A DNA stretch of 64,000 nucleotides. Origin: Porites lobata (taxonomy: Eukaryota > Cnidaria > Anthozoa > Scleractinia > Poritidae). Below, in pieces: positions 11,395-26,300 of the stretch. How positions within the stretch are numbered: the stretch's first letter is position 1; every line of letters begins with the position of its first letter. The notes under the pieces are model-generated. The model made no database searches. It saw only the letters and a list, made by a program, of their open reading frames with translations, and was not told the DNA's origin. A program made the position numbers and the translations under genes. The stretch lies in contig CALNXK010000015.1 in the NCBI GenBank assembly GCA_942486035.1, positions 726,001 through 790,000 on the forward strand. The letters run 5' to 3'.

Positions 11395-14300
11395 TCAATG
11401 TTCCATAGGCTCAACCCTACTTGCCTGTGTAATACCATCAACTGAAGGAAATAGGTCTTCCAGTCTGATATCATTCAATGGATTATCGCCGCTAGAGGAG
11501 TCTCGCTGAGCTTGCTCGATTTTCTTCCGAACGTCTTTGAATACTTCTGTAAGAAGCACTCCTTGCTCGATGTAAAACTTACCTCGGCTTGTTCGGAAAC
11601 CTCTGGTATGCAGAAATACCAACCATTTCCTTTTATTCAGAAGCACCAGCCCGGGAGACCCAGAGGATCCATGAAAAAAATCACTGCTTTGATACGTTCC
11701 TCTCCTTTGGTCCTTGATTTCAAGGTAATCCTTTGCGGCTTCACCCTCAAACTGCTTTCCTCTTCTTGCAGTATAAGTATAACATTCAAGGCCGCTCTGC
11801 GGACGGGCGTCCACGATACACTTGAGGTCAACCTGCCTTGGCTCGGATTGTGGATGGCCGATGAGTCTGACGGGCTTACCTGCCAGCATGCGCCAATCAC
11901 CCTTCTCTGGATCCATTATACTGACACCATGTGAAAAAATACATCGTGGCAATTTCTCAGGTGGCTCGTTCATGCTAAATATTGCGTAATCAAGTTCCTT
12001 ACAGTTCACCACTAACTCGCCAATGGATCGTCTTTCCGAATGGGATCCCCCTGCTTCCTCAAAGTTAAAATCGACAAATTTCTCATTTTCATTCAGCTGG
12101 CTGTTAACAATTTCCTCTGAAACGTGGTTGTTGGTTATTAAAGATATACACTGCACCAATTCTAAAACAGGTACCAACCAGGCGAGGTTGCTTTGCAATA
12201 TCCAATAGGAAAATAGCCCCGACTGATGGGAGTATTTCCGCAAGTTCCCTTATTTCACGACCATAGCACCTCAAGCCTTGTTCTTGAGCAAAGTTTTCGA
12301 ATTCTTTAACCTGCTTGCCTAGTTTTCCTACATTTTTTACTTTTAGCTCCTTACAACTGACTTTAAATGTTAACTCAATACATTGACTAGAGTTCTTCCT
12401 CGACTCAACAGGCATGAAGGCTGGCCGGGGGGTACTTGCATCCAGAGGTGTCAAACTGATTAACCTCGATGAACTTACACCAGAAGTTGACTCTTGTTTA
12501 ACTTTGCTTTGTGTCACAGTGGCAGTGGTTATGAAAGGTTCTGGATACAGCTGGGGAAAAACAGATTCAGGCAGATTGGTATCCTTCTCTTTTAAGGCAA
12601 GAATTTCAACGCATTTGCCCTGAAAATGTTTAGCCTTATATGACAAAGGTATTCGTTCTTGATTAACTACACAACATCGTAGAGCTTCCTCATTGAATCT
12701 TCCATCTCTCACTAAGGATTCAAAGAGAGTCTCATTATCAAAGAAGTCAACCTGCATTCTCGTATGAACGATCTTTGAGAAATGGCTGATTGCACGGGCA
12801 ATCGAGGACAATAACACAAAGAAATGGCCCAACTTCCAGTTACTGTACTTCTCCACAGCATACTTCCTTGCAAAGTCACTAGGTTGAAAGACTAGATCTC
12901 TTTTGAAAAAACATTTGTAGGTTTCCGTGGTGGATAGCACACCAACAGGGAGGCCAATATTGAGACACTCATCGTTGGCATTGAAGAACACCATGTTTTC
13001 AAATTGCGGTTTGCAATTTTTAACACCAGACGTCCGAAATCTTTTTGTTACCATGTCAAAAATGGTCTCTTTGCCTGTCGATTCACATGACAAGGTGCCA
13101 AGCCTTCTGTAGTCTGGGAAGAATACATGATACAGTTTGGTTTTTTCAATCCTCCTAAGGAACGCAAACAAATTAGCAAATTAACAAAAAAAGAAGTCTT
13201 GTCGTAAATAGGTTAATCAAATAATAGATTTTATGCTCGCGTGCATAAATGTGTTTTGGGCCCGCCTCAGAGCCGCTGAGCGAGGGTTGTCGGTTGAAAT
13301 GAGCCTTGAGTCGGGTCCAAAACATATTTATGCCCAAGAATATAAACTTTATTGCTAAAATTATTATCACTTTGGAGGACACTGAGAAAATAAGGACACA
13401 CTCTTCGAATCAAAGGCTCCTTTGAGACAGCTCATGGATGAATTGGATAAGTGTACAAAGACAGATGAGTTCAACAGTCAGCAATCAAAGTAACACTATT
13501 CGACCTCATGATGTAACTTAATAAAAGAATATACATATATATCATTTTAAGGTGAAAACTGTGGCTTATCTTTGTAGCAGAAGACGTGCTCTTATTATGT
13601 AAGTTAAAGCCTTTACACAGTCGAAAAGGTTGATAGTCGAGTAGACGTTTGAAAACTGTTGAGAAGTTGTTTTCCTTTTTTTGGTAATGTCAGGTTTTTT
13701 TTGTGTCCTTTGCTCCTTAAAACAAATCGTCGATAAATATTCTTTAACATTGCTTTAACAATTCGAGATCCATTTTCTACTGCTAGGATTCTTTGCGTTA
13801 TTAGCTTTTCACTTAACGAAATTCCATCTTCAAGCCGCAATTATGCGATAGTTCTTTCACTCAGTCAATCGCATCTACTCCGTGTTATGCACCTATCAAT
13901 GTAAAGCCGGCGGGGGGGGGGATTTGATTGTCTTTATTGGTCCTGGGGTAGGGCATTTGACTGATCTTGTTCTCCCAGGGGAGGGGATATTTGAATCTTT
14001 CTGCGCCCGACGTGGAGATATTTGAATGCCGACTCGGACGAAAAAGACTGAGACGGAACATATGTTTCCCGCTTCCACGCTTCACGAATGCGCCGTACGG
14101 TTTGAAAAGATCAGGAAGTCATGGAGGCCAATGAGAACAAGCGAAGGCTGAGTGGATTTCACTCACTTCGAATTGTGTAGTTCCAAAAATATCCATTCCC
14201 ACCTCCCCCACAACGGCACACAATTATAAATAGCTTTTGCAATACTATATGTACTTGTATGTATGGTCCTACAAAATTTAATAAAGCTTGTTGTTGTTGA

Positions 14301-17300
14301 CGTTAGGCTCCTTGAGTGGTCGTTGCCACGCAGGCTAAGGGTCGCTATCAAATTAAGAACCTATTTATGAACCCATATGATCTTGAATGTGATCGAAGAT
14401 GTTTGCTATTTTTTTGGGTGTACATATAAGGCTATCAACTCGATGTAAGATGCTTCACCCTAAAATAACTTAGCTTTTCCCTCAAAAGTCAAATGAATGT
14501 GGTCTTAAGTTAACTGATATGTGGATTACAAGTTTACTGTTTGATTTAAATCATAAATTTATTAATTGAAGCTTCGCTTTTAGCCCTGGCTAAATCTATA
14601 TATTATGGTTTTGAATTGAATTTGAATTGAAACTTTAAATTAGTGACGTTTTCACTGCTGTTGCGTCACCGTTGCTAAAGCTCCACGACTACAAGAACAA
14701 GATTTTCTTCATAGTAAATGTAATTAGTGCACTGGGGTAGTAAACCAGCATCATTTCGGTGGGAAAAAGTGGTAGCCATCGTCATTATGCAACGGGTTTC
14801 AGCGAAAATGCCATTGGTAGTGGTGAAAACAAGTTTGCAAATGGTACTGAGATTAGTTTCATCATTTTTTGATCAAGAGAGGGTTAAACTCTTTTAATGA
14901 AGATACATTTCATAACCATTAAAACGCTTAATGAAGCTTCCCAGGAAGCCTATTTTTAGGGAATACAGTACACTGTACGGAAAAAAATTAAGTCAAACCT
15001 CGTGCTCGAATCTAAAGGTCTCTAGTTACTCTGAGAGCAAAGTATAAAGCAAGAAGCTCACTGAACATAAACATTAAAATTTAATAGACAAAAACAAAAC
15101 CTGGATCAGACATAATTGGTTCAAGCACTGTAACTTACTCGATGAAAAAAACCGAAAATGTTGGGGTGGGGTTACTGAGAATGATCCGAACCAGTCCAAT
15201 GCAGGTTTTGCCAACGGCCTAAATAATTATATTATTACAAATGTACAGTACGTGTACCAGTATCCTGCTGACAAAATAACTACACTGTACATGTAACTAC
15301 ATGTAACATCCGTAAACATGTATCACGAGATAAATCAGCATGCAAAGAAAGTCGTGTCTGATAGCCCGAGGCTAATGGATTTTGCTATCGGGCTAGTTAT
15401 TTTTGTTTTCAACTTGCCCAACGGGCAAGAGCTGTTTTTTGGGGAAATTCAAATTACAGAAGGATTGCAATCAATCCTGCTAATCAAAAAGGGTTTGGGG
15501 GCTAGTGGAAATGACTTATGGGCTAGTACATGCTAGCTGTAGCTTGCCCAAATGGCAGGCTGTAAAACTGATTTTCTTTGCACCCTGTAAATTACAGTGA
15601 AATAAAGATAAAAAAGTGAGATAATAAGGTACCTGACTCTCTCTTTCTTTCCTTTTTCATCCAAAACCTTTTCTGAAGTCATGGGAGAGAGGCTAAAAGT
15701 TTATCAATAATAAGATTTTATGTCACCACTTCACTACTTTTTATTAACAGTACATATTTTTCTGCTCAGTTTTAAGTAAAAAATTGATATACATGGACAC
15801 TCTATTCTGTATTATACATGAAAATGTAATACAAGTCAAGTAGTCTGGAAAGTCACATATCTATCAGCCAGAGAGCAAATAGAAAGGTGAATTTTAGGGT
15901 AAATAATGGAATATCTTTTTAAATTTTACCTGGGGGGATCGTTTTCCTTTTCCTCATCTGAATATGCATCTGAGGGAGAACAGGAATATCTGCAGGTAAC
16001 AAAATGTTTAGTTACAAACTGCGGGTTTCTTCTTTATTACAGTATAATATCACCATTTTGGTGGTTTCTTGCAATACAGTATAATGCGTATTTAGATGGG
16101 AATCATGCTTGGTTGTTTGGATTGAATTTATCAGTTTTTCTTAAGTCAGGGGTTTCAATAAACTGGTGGTGGACACTGACCCCCATTCCAGGGGCTATCC
16201 CCATGGACAACTCATATGGATCATCCTAAAATGAACTACATTGCTGAAGTTTAGTGATTCGAGTTATACATGTACTATAACCCTTTTGTCCAAATGACGA
16301 GCTGTAAAACTGACTATTCTTTGCACCTAATAAAAAAAAAAAATTACTGTAACTTACAAGCGAGTCTAGTACCACATTAAGGATCTAAACATTACAGTGT
16401 AGGCGGCTGGTCCTCTAGGGGGAAAATTGCAGATTTGGTCTCACTTAACATAATTACATGTATTCAGGATACAATAAACAGACTTACAAGTAGAAAATTA
16501 ATAAATGTATTTTTATCTATACAGGTACGGCTGATGGTTTTGCATAAAGGAATAATATCCTTATAAAACAAACCTATTCTGTCCTTAACTGTGTTGAAGA
16601 CAGCATTCAAAGCCAATATCTCAGTACAGTCTAACCTCTCTTTACAGACACCTCAGTCTATAATACAGACACCTCTCTATTATGGACAGTTCGTTTGGTC
16701 GCAGAAATGCCAAAAATGATACATTCCCTACCCAAGGCTGTGCTCTAAGGAAAATTTCAGGGAGCCATTCGTGCTTTCAAGGCGCCCAGACCTCAAAGTT
16801 GGTCGCCCAAATAAAAATTTTGGGAAGCCCTTTGGGCTCCCAACCATTCCAGCTGGGGTGCCCACGCCTCTCAAGTTGGTCGCCTGAGTACATTTGATGA
16901 GGAAGTACTTTGTACGCGCACGAATCTTACTGGCCTGCTGTTCACCAAACTCGGTAATTTTAGCTTATGGGTTCGACAAAAACCCGCATGTTGTCTTATG
17001 AAACCCATCAAAGTTTTTGTGCCATTCAGATTTAAAACCAGAAACATGAGCAATGCCGCCGAATTGTTTAGGTTATAAAGAGGGAAAAGTAAAAAAATTC
17101 AGCGGTTTATCTGAACTTCATTAAGATCTTTGGGTCAAACATAGGAAAACTGTACTTTTTACCAGTAATACTAAACTTAATAAGTAGTTTCTTAGAAATC
17201 GATTTTGCGATAAATATTAGCGATAAAAAATCACGACGTTTCGACCTCTCCGAGGTCATTTTCAAGTGTATAAAAGTTCTCTAAATTAGCATAGATAAGT

Positions 17301-20300
17301 TAAAAGCAAGTTATAATAGATAAAAATGTGGTGAACGCTAAACAAAAATTTGGCTAAAATGTGTTTAAAAGTGTCGGTTTCAGTTCTTGGATAAAAAAAT
17401 TTCAAAAATAAGGCAAAATTTGCTCTGAGAGCAGCATGAAATGGAGCCTGAAGACATCGCACAAAGTTTTAGAATCTTAAGAAAGTGTCAGAACAAATTT
17501 GACTGCCTTATTTTTGAAAGAACTGAAACCGACACTTAACAAACAGTGCGATTCAATTCGCGCCAAATTATTTGTTTAGAGTAGTTCTTGTTAACATTGT
17601 TTTATTTCCATTGTTTTTTGACTTTATAAATATTTTTTTAGCACTTTTTACATTTTTACATATTTTATCACATTTTAGCGTTCACCACATTTTTATCTAT
17701 TATAACTTGCTTTTAACTTATCTATGCTAATTTAGAGAACTTTTATACACTTGAAAATGACCTCGGAGAGGTCGAAACGTCGTGATTTTTTATCGCTAAT
17801 ATTTATCGCAAAATCAATACTAAACTTGAAAATAAATTTTCAAAAGGTGAGTCAATGTGGCATGAAATATAATGTGACAGAGTTTTATACGTGGCAGATC
17901 GAACTCAAGTTTCCGTGAAAAATTCCGTGAAACAGTGAAACCGCCGCGGCCCTAAACCTATTGTTTTAACAAAAAAAATAAGTCATCGTTAGTTTTCTTT
18001 TCTATATTATCAGTGAATCTTTCAGGATAATTAATTGAGCTTTTCGGTGGATACGGTCAAAGTGTGAACCAGCTCTTCATTCCATGTTTTTATTATTTCT
18101 TTTGGCAGCTAAATTTAGCCTATATAATTATGCATGCATGCGAATTTAGTCTGTTTCTAATACAACAATAAAAACGATCAGAACGATCATATCTTTTCTT
18201 TTTATATTTTGTTATCTTATGTAAGGGGAAGAAAACAATCCTAAGTTATGTTTTAGCCAAGCAGACACAGCAGCCAAAAACCGTACAAACATTACATTTG
18301 TATACTGGTCAATACAGCAACATCTGTTTGTACAAAAATAAATCACTACGCGTCGCCAGCCGCGCTCTACGTCTGTCAGAAAAGTATTGACAGTTTCTCC
18401 TAAAAACTGTACCTAATGAACGTCTGGTGCTTAAGTTCCCTACTGTTTCCAGCCGCCACCCTATAAATGCCATTTTAGAAAGTTTTGATGGTTCACAGAC
18501 ACATCTCTTTGTGAGGTAAGTACACATGCGCATTTTGACCGTTTTATCGATTTTAAGATAAATTCCAATAATATTCAAATACTTATTGGCCATTTTGGAG
18601 TTGCGCAGGGAACTGGGGCAAGTGTCAAATATAAACTTATCTGTAAACTGACACCACCATATAAATGGTCATGTTGAGATTGGTTATTTGACCAAGTTTG
18701 GTGCTCTAAAGTTGAACAGGTATCAAGTTATGACTCTTGAAACGTGGTTAAAGATCCATACAAACGTTTGTAATTTTGAAACAGTGTCCCCCCAAACCAT
18801 ATAAATTCTTTAAAATATTTTTCAGTTTTTCTGATAAACTGTAAACTTCATCATGCATCTACTACTTGGAAGGATCTAATTCGAAAATCACTACATGTAT
18901 GCTTGCCCATTTTCAGGAATATCACAGAAAGAAGAGTTTATATGGTTTGAATTCAATTTGAGGGAAATTACAGTGTAGCTTGCATTTGACATTTTTTAGC
19001 AAGTTGGAATAATTGTGAGAAACGTACAAAAAACACCGAAACTTTAAATTTGTGACGTTTTCACTGCTGTTGCGTCACTGTTGCTAAAGCTCCCTAGTAA
19101 TTAAACAGACAACTTTCTAAGACGAGGACGACTACGAGAACAAGATTTTCTTCACAGAACATGTAAGTAGTGCACTGGGGTAGTAAACCAGCATCATTTC
19201 GGTGGGAAAAAGTGGTAGCCATCGTCATTATGCAACGGGTTTCAGCGAAAATGCCATTGGTAGTGATGAAAACAAGTTTGCAAATGGTAATGAGATTAGT
19301 TTCATCATTTTCTGATCAAGAGAGGGTTAAACTCCTTTAATGAAGATACATTTCATAACCATTAAAACGCTTAATGAAGCTTCCCAGGAAGCCTATTTTT
19401 AGGGAATACAGTACACTGTACGGAAAAAAATTAAGTCAAACCTCGTGCTCGAATCTAAAGGTCTCTAGTTACTCTGAGAGCAAAGTATAAAGCAAGAAGC
19501 TCACTGAACATAAACATTAAAATTTAATAGACAAAAACAAAAAACCTGGATCAGACATAATTGGTTCAACCACTGTAACATACCCAATGAAAAAACTGAA
19601 AATGTTGAGGTGGGGTTACTGAGAATGATCCGATCCAGTCAAATGCAGGTTTTGCCAACAGCCTAAATAACTCATTAAAAATGTACAATATGTGTACCAG
19701 TATCCTGCTGACAAAATAACTACACTGTACATGTAACTAACATCTGTAAACATGTATTATGAGATAAATTACAGTGAAATAAAGATAATAAAAAAGTGAG
19801 ATAATAAAGGTACCTGACTCTCTCTTTCTTTCCTTTTTCATTCAAAACCTCATCTGATGAAGTCACGGGAGAGAGGCTAAAACTTTATCAATAACAACAT
19901 AGTATTTTAATAAGATTTTATGTCACCACTTCACTACTTTTTATTAACAGTACATAGTTTTTTGCTCAGTTTTAAGTAAAAAATTGATATAAATGGACAG
20001 ACACTCTATTTTGTATTATGGAAAGTCACATATCTATCAGCCAGACGGCAAATAGAAAGGTGAATTTTAGGGTAAATAATGGAATATCTTTTTGAATTTT
20101 ACCTGGGGGGATCGTTTTCCTTTTCCTCATCTGAATCTACATCTGAGGGAGAACAGGGATATCTGCAGGTAACAAAATGCTTGGTTACAAACTGCAGGTT
20201 TCTTCTTTGTTACAGTATAATAATACATATAATACAGTATAATGCATATTTAGATGGGAATCACGCTTGGTTGTTTGGATTGAATTTATCAGTTTTTCTT

Positions 20301-23300
20301 AAGTCAGGGGTTTCAATAAACTGGTGGTGGACACTGACCCCCATTCCAGGGGCTATCGCCATGGACTACTCATATGGATCATCCTAAAATGAACTACATT
20401 GCTGAAGTTTAGTGATTCGCGTTATACTGTAACCCCTTTGTCCAAATGGCGAGCTGTAAAACGGCAGGGCTCGAAATTAAAAAAATCTTCAGGTCGCCTT
20501 TTGGCGACAAACTGGAGAAATGTAGTCGCCAGGTACAAATTTTTAGTCGCCAGTTTGTATGATGTAAATGAAGTAGCTCACAGTATCAGCTTGGCTTCTG
20601 ATATTTAGCGCGGTCGCTGAGCCGCGAATTTCAGGTAAACCTGCAAAATCCCGTGAAATTCACAATAATGTGCGAAATACCGCGAAATTCGCGAGAAATC
20701 TTATCAAATACTTGTCGACACAACATATTTGAAACTTATTTCGGCTATTGGGGCTGTTTAATTGCCGAAACCTTGCAAATTTACCTTGAAACTTCATCAC
20801 CACAATGCGCGAAAAATGTCTCAAAATTACCAGGCGTAAACTATGTTGCGAAACACTGAGCACTAGTCATGATGTGAAAAGCTTTGCCATTGGCTCATTT
20901 CTCGAGCGCTTTGTTGCTAGAATATGTTAGATTATCTCTGTTAAAAACATTACACACGGTCGTCAAATCAGTGCAAAATCAATCGATTTCTAGCGAAATT
21001 TGCCCAGAAAATTCCCACGAAATCGGCTGTTTTTCAGCGAAGTTAGCCGTGAAAATTTCTGCCAAATTTGCCTCTGAAAATCCCGTGAAATTTTACTTCC
21101 GCGACCTAGATCGCACTATACTACAGGGCTTCTGATATCAGATTTGATCGTTTAAAAATATCGCGGACAGAAGTCGGTATAAATTTGGAGATAAATTGGC
21201 TTTGTTTATGCGATTTAGCACATTTTGTATGACGAAAGCAAAGCAAGAAAAGATGAAATTTTTGTTTTAACAGACTTTACTCTTTTAATTTAAAGCTATA
21301 TCATAGAGAAATCTGGTCGCCAAAGTGGCGACTAAGCGTAGTTACTAAAACATGGAACGACCTAAAACCACCTACAACCACCTCAAAAAAATCAACAACC
21401 ACCTACAACCATCTACAACCACCTCAAAAACATCTACAACCACTCGCAAACAATCTAAAACCGTCTAAAACAGGGTATAAATGTCTGAAATAAGGCGAGA
21501 CGACAACATGTCACGAACATGAAATACGAGAATCGAACAAAACATCCACTTCCCCCTAAAATCTTACTCTCCCTGGTCCCTTGTATCATCAACCATTGGC
21601 TTAAGTCACGAAATGAAATGCGAGATCATGGTAAGTATATTAAAAGACTTAAAGAACTTTACAAAATGAACTATCGAGTCACAAAAAATAATAAAATAAA
21701 ATCACAAACTCGTAGTCGAAAGACTGACTTGATTTGGCTTTTTCTACCCTGGGTACCAGTGAGACGTTTTGGTTCACGTTTCATTTGTTTACGCAATGGC
21801 ACAAGGTAGGGTTTCTCTCTCTCTCTCGGAGTCTGCTTCACTGATGTTTTGTTCTGAGGTGGCGGATTACATTACTAAGAACAAGTTAATTTTTTTAGCA
21901 TCTCATCCGCCAAACATGTTTGTACATTCCAGGTGACTCCTTTAGATGAACCCTAGCGTCTTTCACATGCACCCGTTTCCTGTGTCATCACGCAAGGCTA
22001 AACTCCCTTGCGTCACGACACAGGAAACGGAGACTAGTAGGTGTAATCATTGTTAAAAATGTTATTTAAAAAAATCTATAATGCAATGGGTTCAGAAGAA
22101 AACAAGTTAAGACGAGCCGAAATTAATAAAAATGGGTTGAAAAATTTTAATAGTGAACTATTTAAAGTAATTTACCTGGATTTTTATATACCTTTATTAT
22201 GATTTGGAACCCAACTTTCACCCCGGCCCTCTTCTTGGGAGTGATGGGATATGCGCGCTTCTTAATTTCGCTTTGCTCGTTGTAAATACGTCCCCACTAT
22301 ATACTATCTGAGAGCCTGGCACAGGCTAGAGTAGCTGGAACTTTACGAGCTAAAACGGAACGAAAAATATTGATCACATATTCGGGTCTTCCCTCCCCGC
22401 CAAGGGACGTTACTGGTAAGAACGTTTTGATTCATTTTGCTGAAAAGAATTATCAAATATCATTATACAATGTTTTCTAATTCTTGCAACTGTAAACGGG
22501 TTAATAGCTGTATAAAATCAGGCTCTGCAAGTGAGACACGTTCACACTAGACTAAAGGATTCTGCGGGACTACATACATTTGTTTGAAACTATTTCAGAC
22601 ATTTATACCCTGTTTTAGACGGTTTTAGATTGTTTGCGAGTGGTTGTAGATGTTTTTGAGGTGGTTGTAGATGGTTGTAGGTGGTTGTTGATTTTTTTGA
22701 GGTGGTTGTAGGTGGTTTTAGGTGGTTGTAGATGGTTTTAGGTGGTTTTAGGTCGTTCCATGTTTTAGTAACTACGGGCGACTAAGCCAGAAGTTTAAGT
22801 CGCCAAGGAGAAAATGCTAGTCGCATGGGCGACCGTATCAGTCGCAATTTCGAGCCCTGAACGGACTATTCTTTGCACCTAAAAACCACCCATCATTTCA
22901 ACATTAGATATCATACAATGCAATTCAGGCTTGTGTTTATGAGAAAAACCACTGAATATATACATGTACAATGTGTAACAACCAATTCAAACAGATACAA
23001 AGCCACACAATACGTAATAGTCAGTCACAGTAAGTTATAACACATTACATTTTTATAAAACCTCTAGTAATGTATAGTGTATATTATTTCAGATACAAAT
23101 TTCAAGAACTTTTTGAGGTTGATTTCCCAGTAAGTAGGCAGTAAATAAGAACCTTATCAGCCTGAACCCCAAAATTACTGGTATGACTACAGCTATTTGA
23201 AGGGGGGTTGTCCGAAAAAGTGCACAACAATCTTGAAAGGTACACTGTACTCTAAGTGGTTTTGAGTTCACTGTTCTCCAAAATTTGAAAGAATGGCAAG

Positions 23301-26300
23301 GGAGGCAATGGACGTATGTTTGCGAGTGCTAAAGAAAAGCAATAAAAGTTAAAGTTCGACAGTTATAGTATGTCAGGAACAGTGTAATGTGTATTGATCA
23401 TATCCCATATGGGGATTGTCGTGTGCACATTAAGGGGAAGGGGAAGGGGGAATTTGGGCGTGCAAGGGAGAAAGGAAAGAAATGTTTCTTTCCTTTCTTC
23501 CTCGCGCATCCAAATTCCCCCTCCCTTTCCCCTTTTAACACCTGCCAAGCAAGCTACTGAATACAGGTGCTTACTGTATGACATATGAAGGCACACACAA
23601 TGTAAAAGCAGGGGAGGCATGTGTTTTGGGCAAAAGTATATATAAGAGAAGAATAGGTAGCAACATAGTTAGTATGGTAGCAACAAAGACGTCAAGTCCA
23701 GTGATTGACAAAGGGTTGGAATAATTATCTTACATTATACATTGCAATGTTTATCTTTGTCTGCTGACGGTAAGAGTGTAGAATAATATTCACATATTAG
23801 TCAAAAGAAACATGCATAAGACACTTGCAACTTAATTTTTGCCAATACGGGATGCAAAATGGTCACATAAAAAGCAGCATCTTGGATAGTTTGGGAACTT
23901 TATAAAAGTAGCCAGTGTACAGACGCCCCCTCCCCTCAAAAATAGATGGGGAGAGAGACGTCTGTGAATTGCTGACGTAAAAAGTGTTCTGATTGGTTTG
24001 CATGTTAATACTGTGACGTACGGTAAGTAATTTACATGTTACTCACTAGAAATTAATGATGAATTAAGGTTAGGGTTAGTGGAGTATTGGGCCAATCTGG
24101 TCTGATCCAGGCTTTATCAACAGCATACACGTATATGAAATGCAATACATTTAAATATCATTTTACTCAAACAATGGCTGCTTTTTAAATTTGGCTGATC
24201 TTACAATTAATATCAGAATAAACATAACAGGCATTCATGTAACACTTTAAAATTACTGTAACTTCTAAGGGAGTCTAGTACCACATGAAGGATCTAAACA
24301 TTACAGTGTAGGATGCTGGTCCTCTAGGGGGAAAATGGCAGATTTGGTCTCACTTAGGATATTCAGGATACAATAAACAGTAGAAAACCACTAAATATAT
24401 TTTTATCCATACAGGTACAGCTGATGGTTTTGCATAAAGGAATAATATCCTCATAAGAAATAATATCCTTATAAAACAAACCAATATTCTGTCATACTGT
24501 GTTGAGGACAGCATTCAAAGCCAATATCTCAGTACAGTCTAACCTCCCTTTACGGACAACTCGGTCTATAATACGGACACCTCTTTATTATGGACAGTTC
24601 ATTTGGTCCCAAAAATGACAAAAAAGATACATTCCCTACTTCTATGATATGGACACCTCTGTAAAGCGGACACTTGGTTCTGTCCTTTTGGTGTCCATAT
24701 TAAAGAGGTTTAACTGTAATAAAATTAATAGCCCATTTCCTCAAATAAGCACCCATGCTCTAATAAGCACTCTAAATAGTTATTTAGCATTTTTCCTGAA
24801 AAGTACATACTGTACATGTACATGTAGCCCATAGCCTACAAGGATACATTGTATTTTGTCATCGATCACACTCTTCCTTGAGTAACCAAACTTCAAAAGA
24901 ACACTTCAAACTTACAATCCACGAAGGGAGATATTGTCCAGCAATAAATTACCTGCTGTATGTTCTCGACAACATACTTCGATACCAGGAGAAAATCAAG
25001 AAAAAAAATTGTTCTGTATGTGTAATATGCTGCACAATTACTGGATACCCAACTGACTACAAAGATTTGCAACCTCTTTAGTCTTTATAACTTTTGTCGA
25101 GATGTACGGAGAACAGCAATCACACTACCTCTGTAGAGGCTCTTTCAGGACGTTTCTAGGCGGATAATCAGTAATCGTGCGTAGTGTGTGTGTGTGCGCA
25201 TGAGTATGCAAAAACTACTTAAGTTACTTTGGCTACTCTGTATTACATATCTGAACTGTTAAGTAATTACTGTATAGCAGTAATGTAATCATGTATCTAT
25301 ATGCACAGTGGCCCAGAAGGGTCACACATGCAAATTAAAAATGTTGCTGCAAATTAAAAATAGGACATGCAAATTAAACATTGTACATGCAAACTAAAAA
25401 TATTACAAACATGAAACATGAATGGGCCGAAGGCGGTAAGACCAGGTCGCACGGCTCGGACCAGGTCCTCATCACTCATACTGTGTGCGCTGGACTTTTC
25501 ATTTTTAATTTGTATTGATATGTTTTCTATTTTCAATTTGCAGCATAATTTTTAGTTTGCATGTACTATATTTAATTTGCAGGTAATATTTTTAGTTTGC
25601 ATGTACAATTTTTAATTTGCACGTTAACCCTTGCGAAATGGAATTGAGAATTCCTAGGAATTCCTAGGATTTTCCTAAGAATTCCTAAGAATAAATTCTT
25701 AGGAATTCTTAGGAATTCTTAAGAATTCCTAGGAATCAAGGTGTGAAATTTCACGGTAATTGGAACATGGAATTCCTAAGAATTCCTAGGAATTCCAAGC
25801 TTTGCTCACCCATGAGTTGGCTTGGAAAATATTCCTAGGAATTCTTAGGAATTCCTAGGAATTGAAAGAATATAAACAGAATGATTACTTCTTAGGAATT
25901 CCTAGGAATTTCCTAGGAATTCCTAGGAATTCCTTGGAATAGCTTGGAATAGCTAGGTCAATAGGGATATAACAAATCAACCTGCTGCCGGAATTAAGGG
26001 ATATTTGAATCAAAAACTGATTTGCATTTAAACCCTTAGAGCGGTTTTCACTTGACTGTCGTAAAACCAAAACCAAAGTAAATACACTAGCCAACCAAAG
26101 GGCGTAGTAAAACCAAAACCAAAACCAAAACCAATCCAGCTTTCGACAGTCAAGTGAAAACCGCTCTATGTTAAGGAAGTTGATACTAGAAGTTGCTATT
26201 TTGCTCTCTGAACCAGAAATCCATAAGGCAATGTACAAAAACTGAAACAATGTTTATTCCAGCAATAACTGAAAAATAGCTCTCCATGTTAACAAAAAAT

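Larger units (their letters stand above)
20465..22859. mobile_element. hAT-like element, CAGGGCTCGAAATT ends, 5 bp target duplication
   Basis: Perfect inverted ends CAGGGCTCGAAATT and AATTTCGAGCCCTG. AACGG is duplicated on both sides (20460-20464 and 22860-22864). Copy A shows the unoccupied site as AACTG. The subterminal regions carry repeated GTCGCC/GGCGAC motifs. No transposase is seen, and the interior is occupied by two further elements. Confidence 0.85.
19039..24635. repeat. Segmental duplication, copy B, enlarged by insertions
   Basis: Direct copy of 14628-16730, carrying exons 19814-19876 and 20103-20162 of the FAM111-like gene. It is enlarged by a 2395 bp transposon (20465-22859) and by about 1.35 kb (roughly 22890-24250) that has no counterpart in copy A. 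Homology resumes at about 24251 and continues to about 24635. Confidence 0.9.

Noticed and set aside
11512..11934. 140-codon plus-strand frame
   Set aside because: Antisense shadow of the FAM111-like protease exon.
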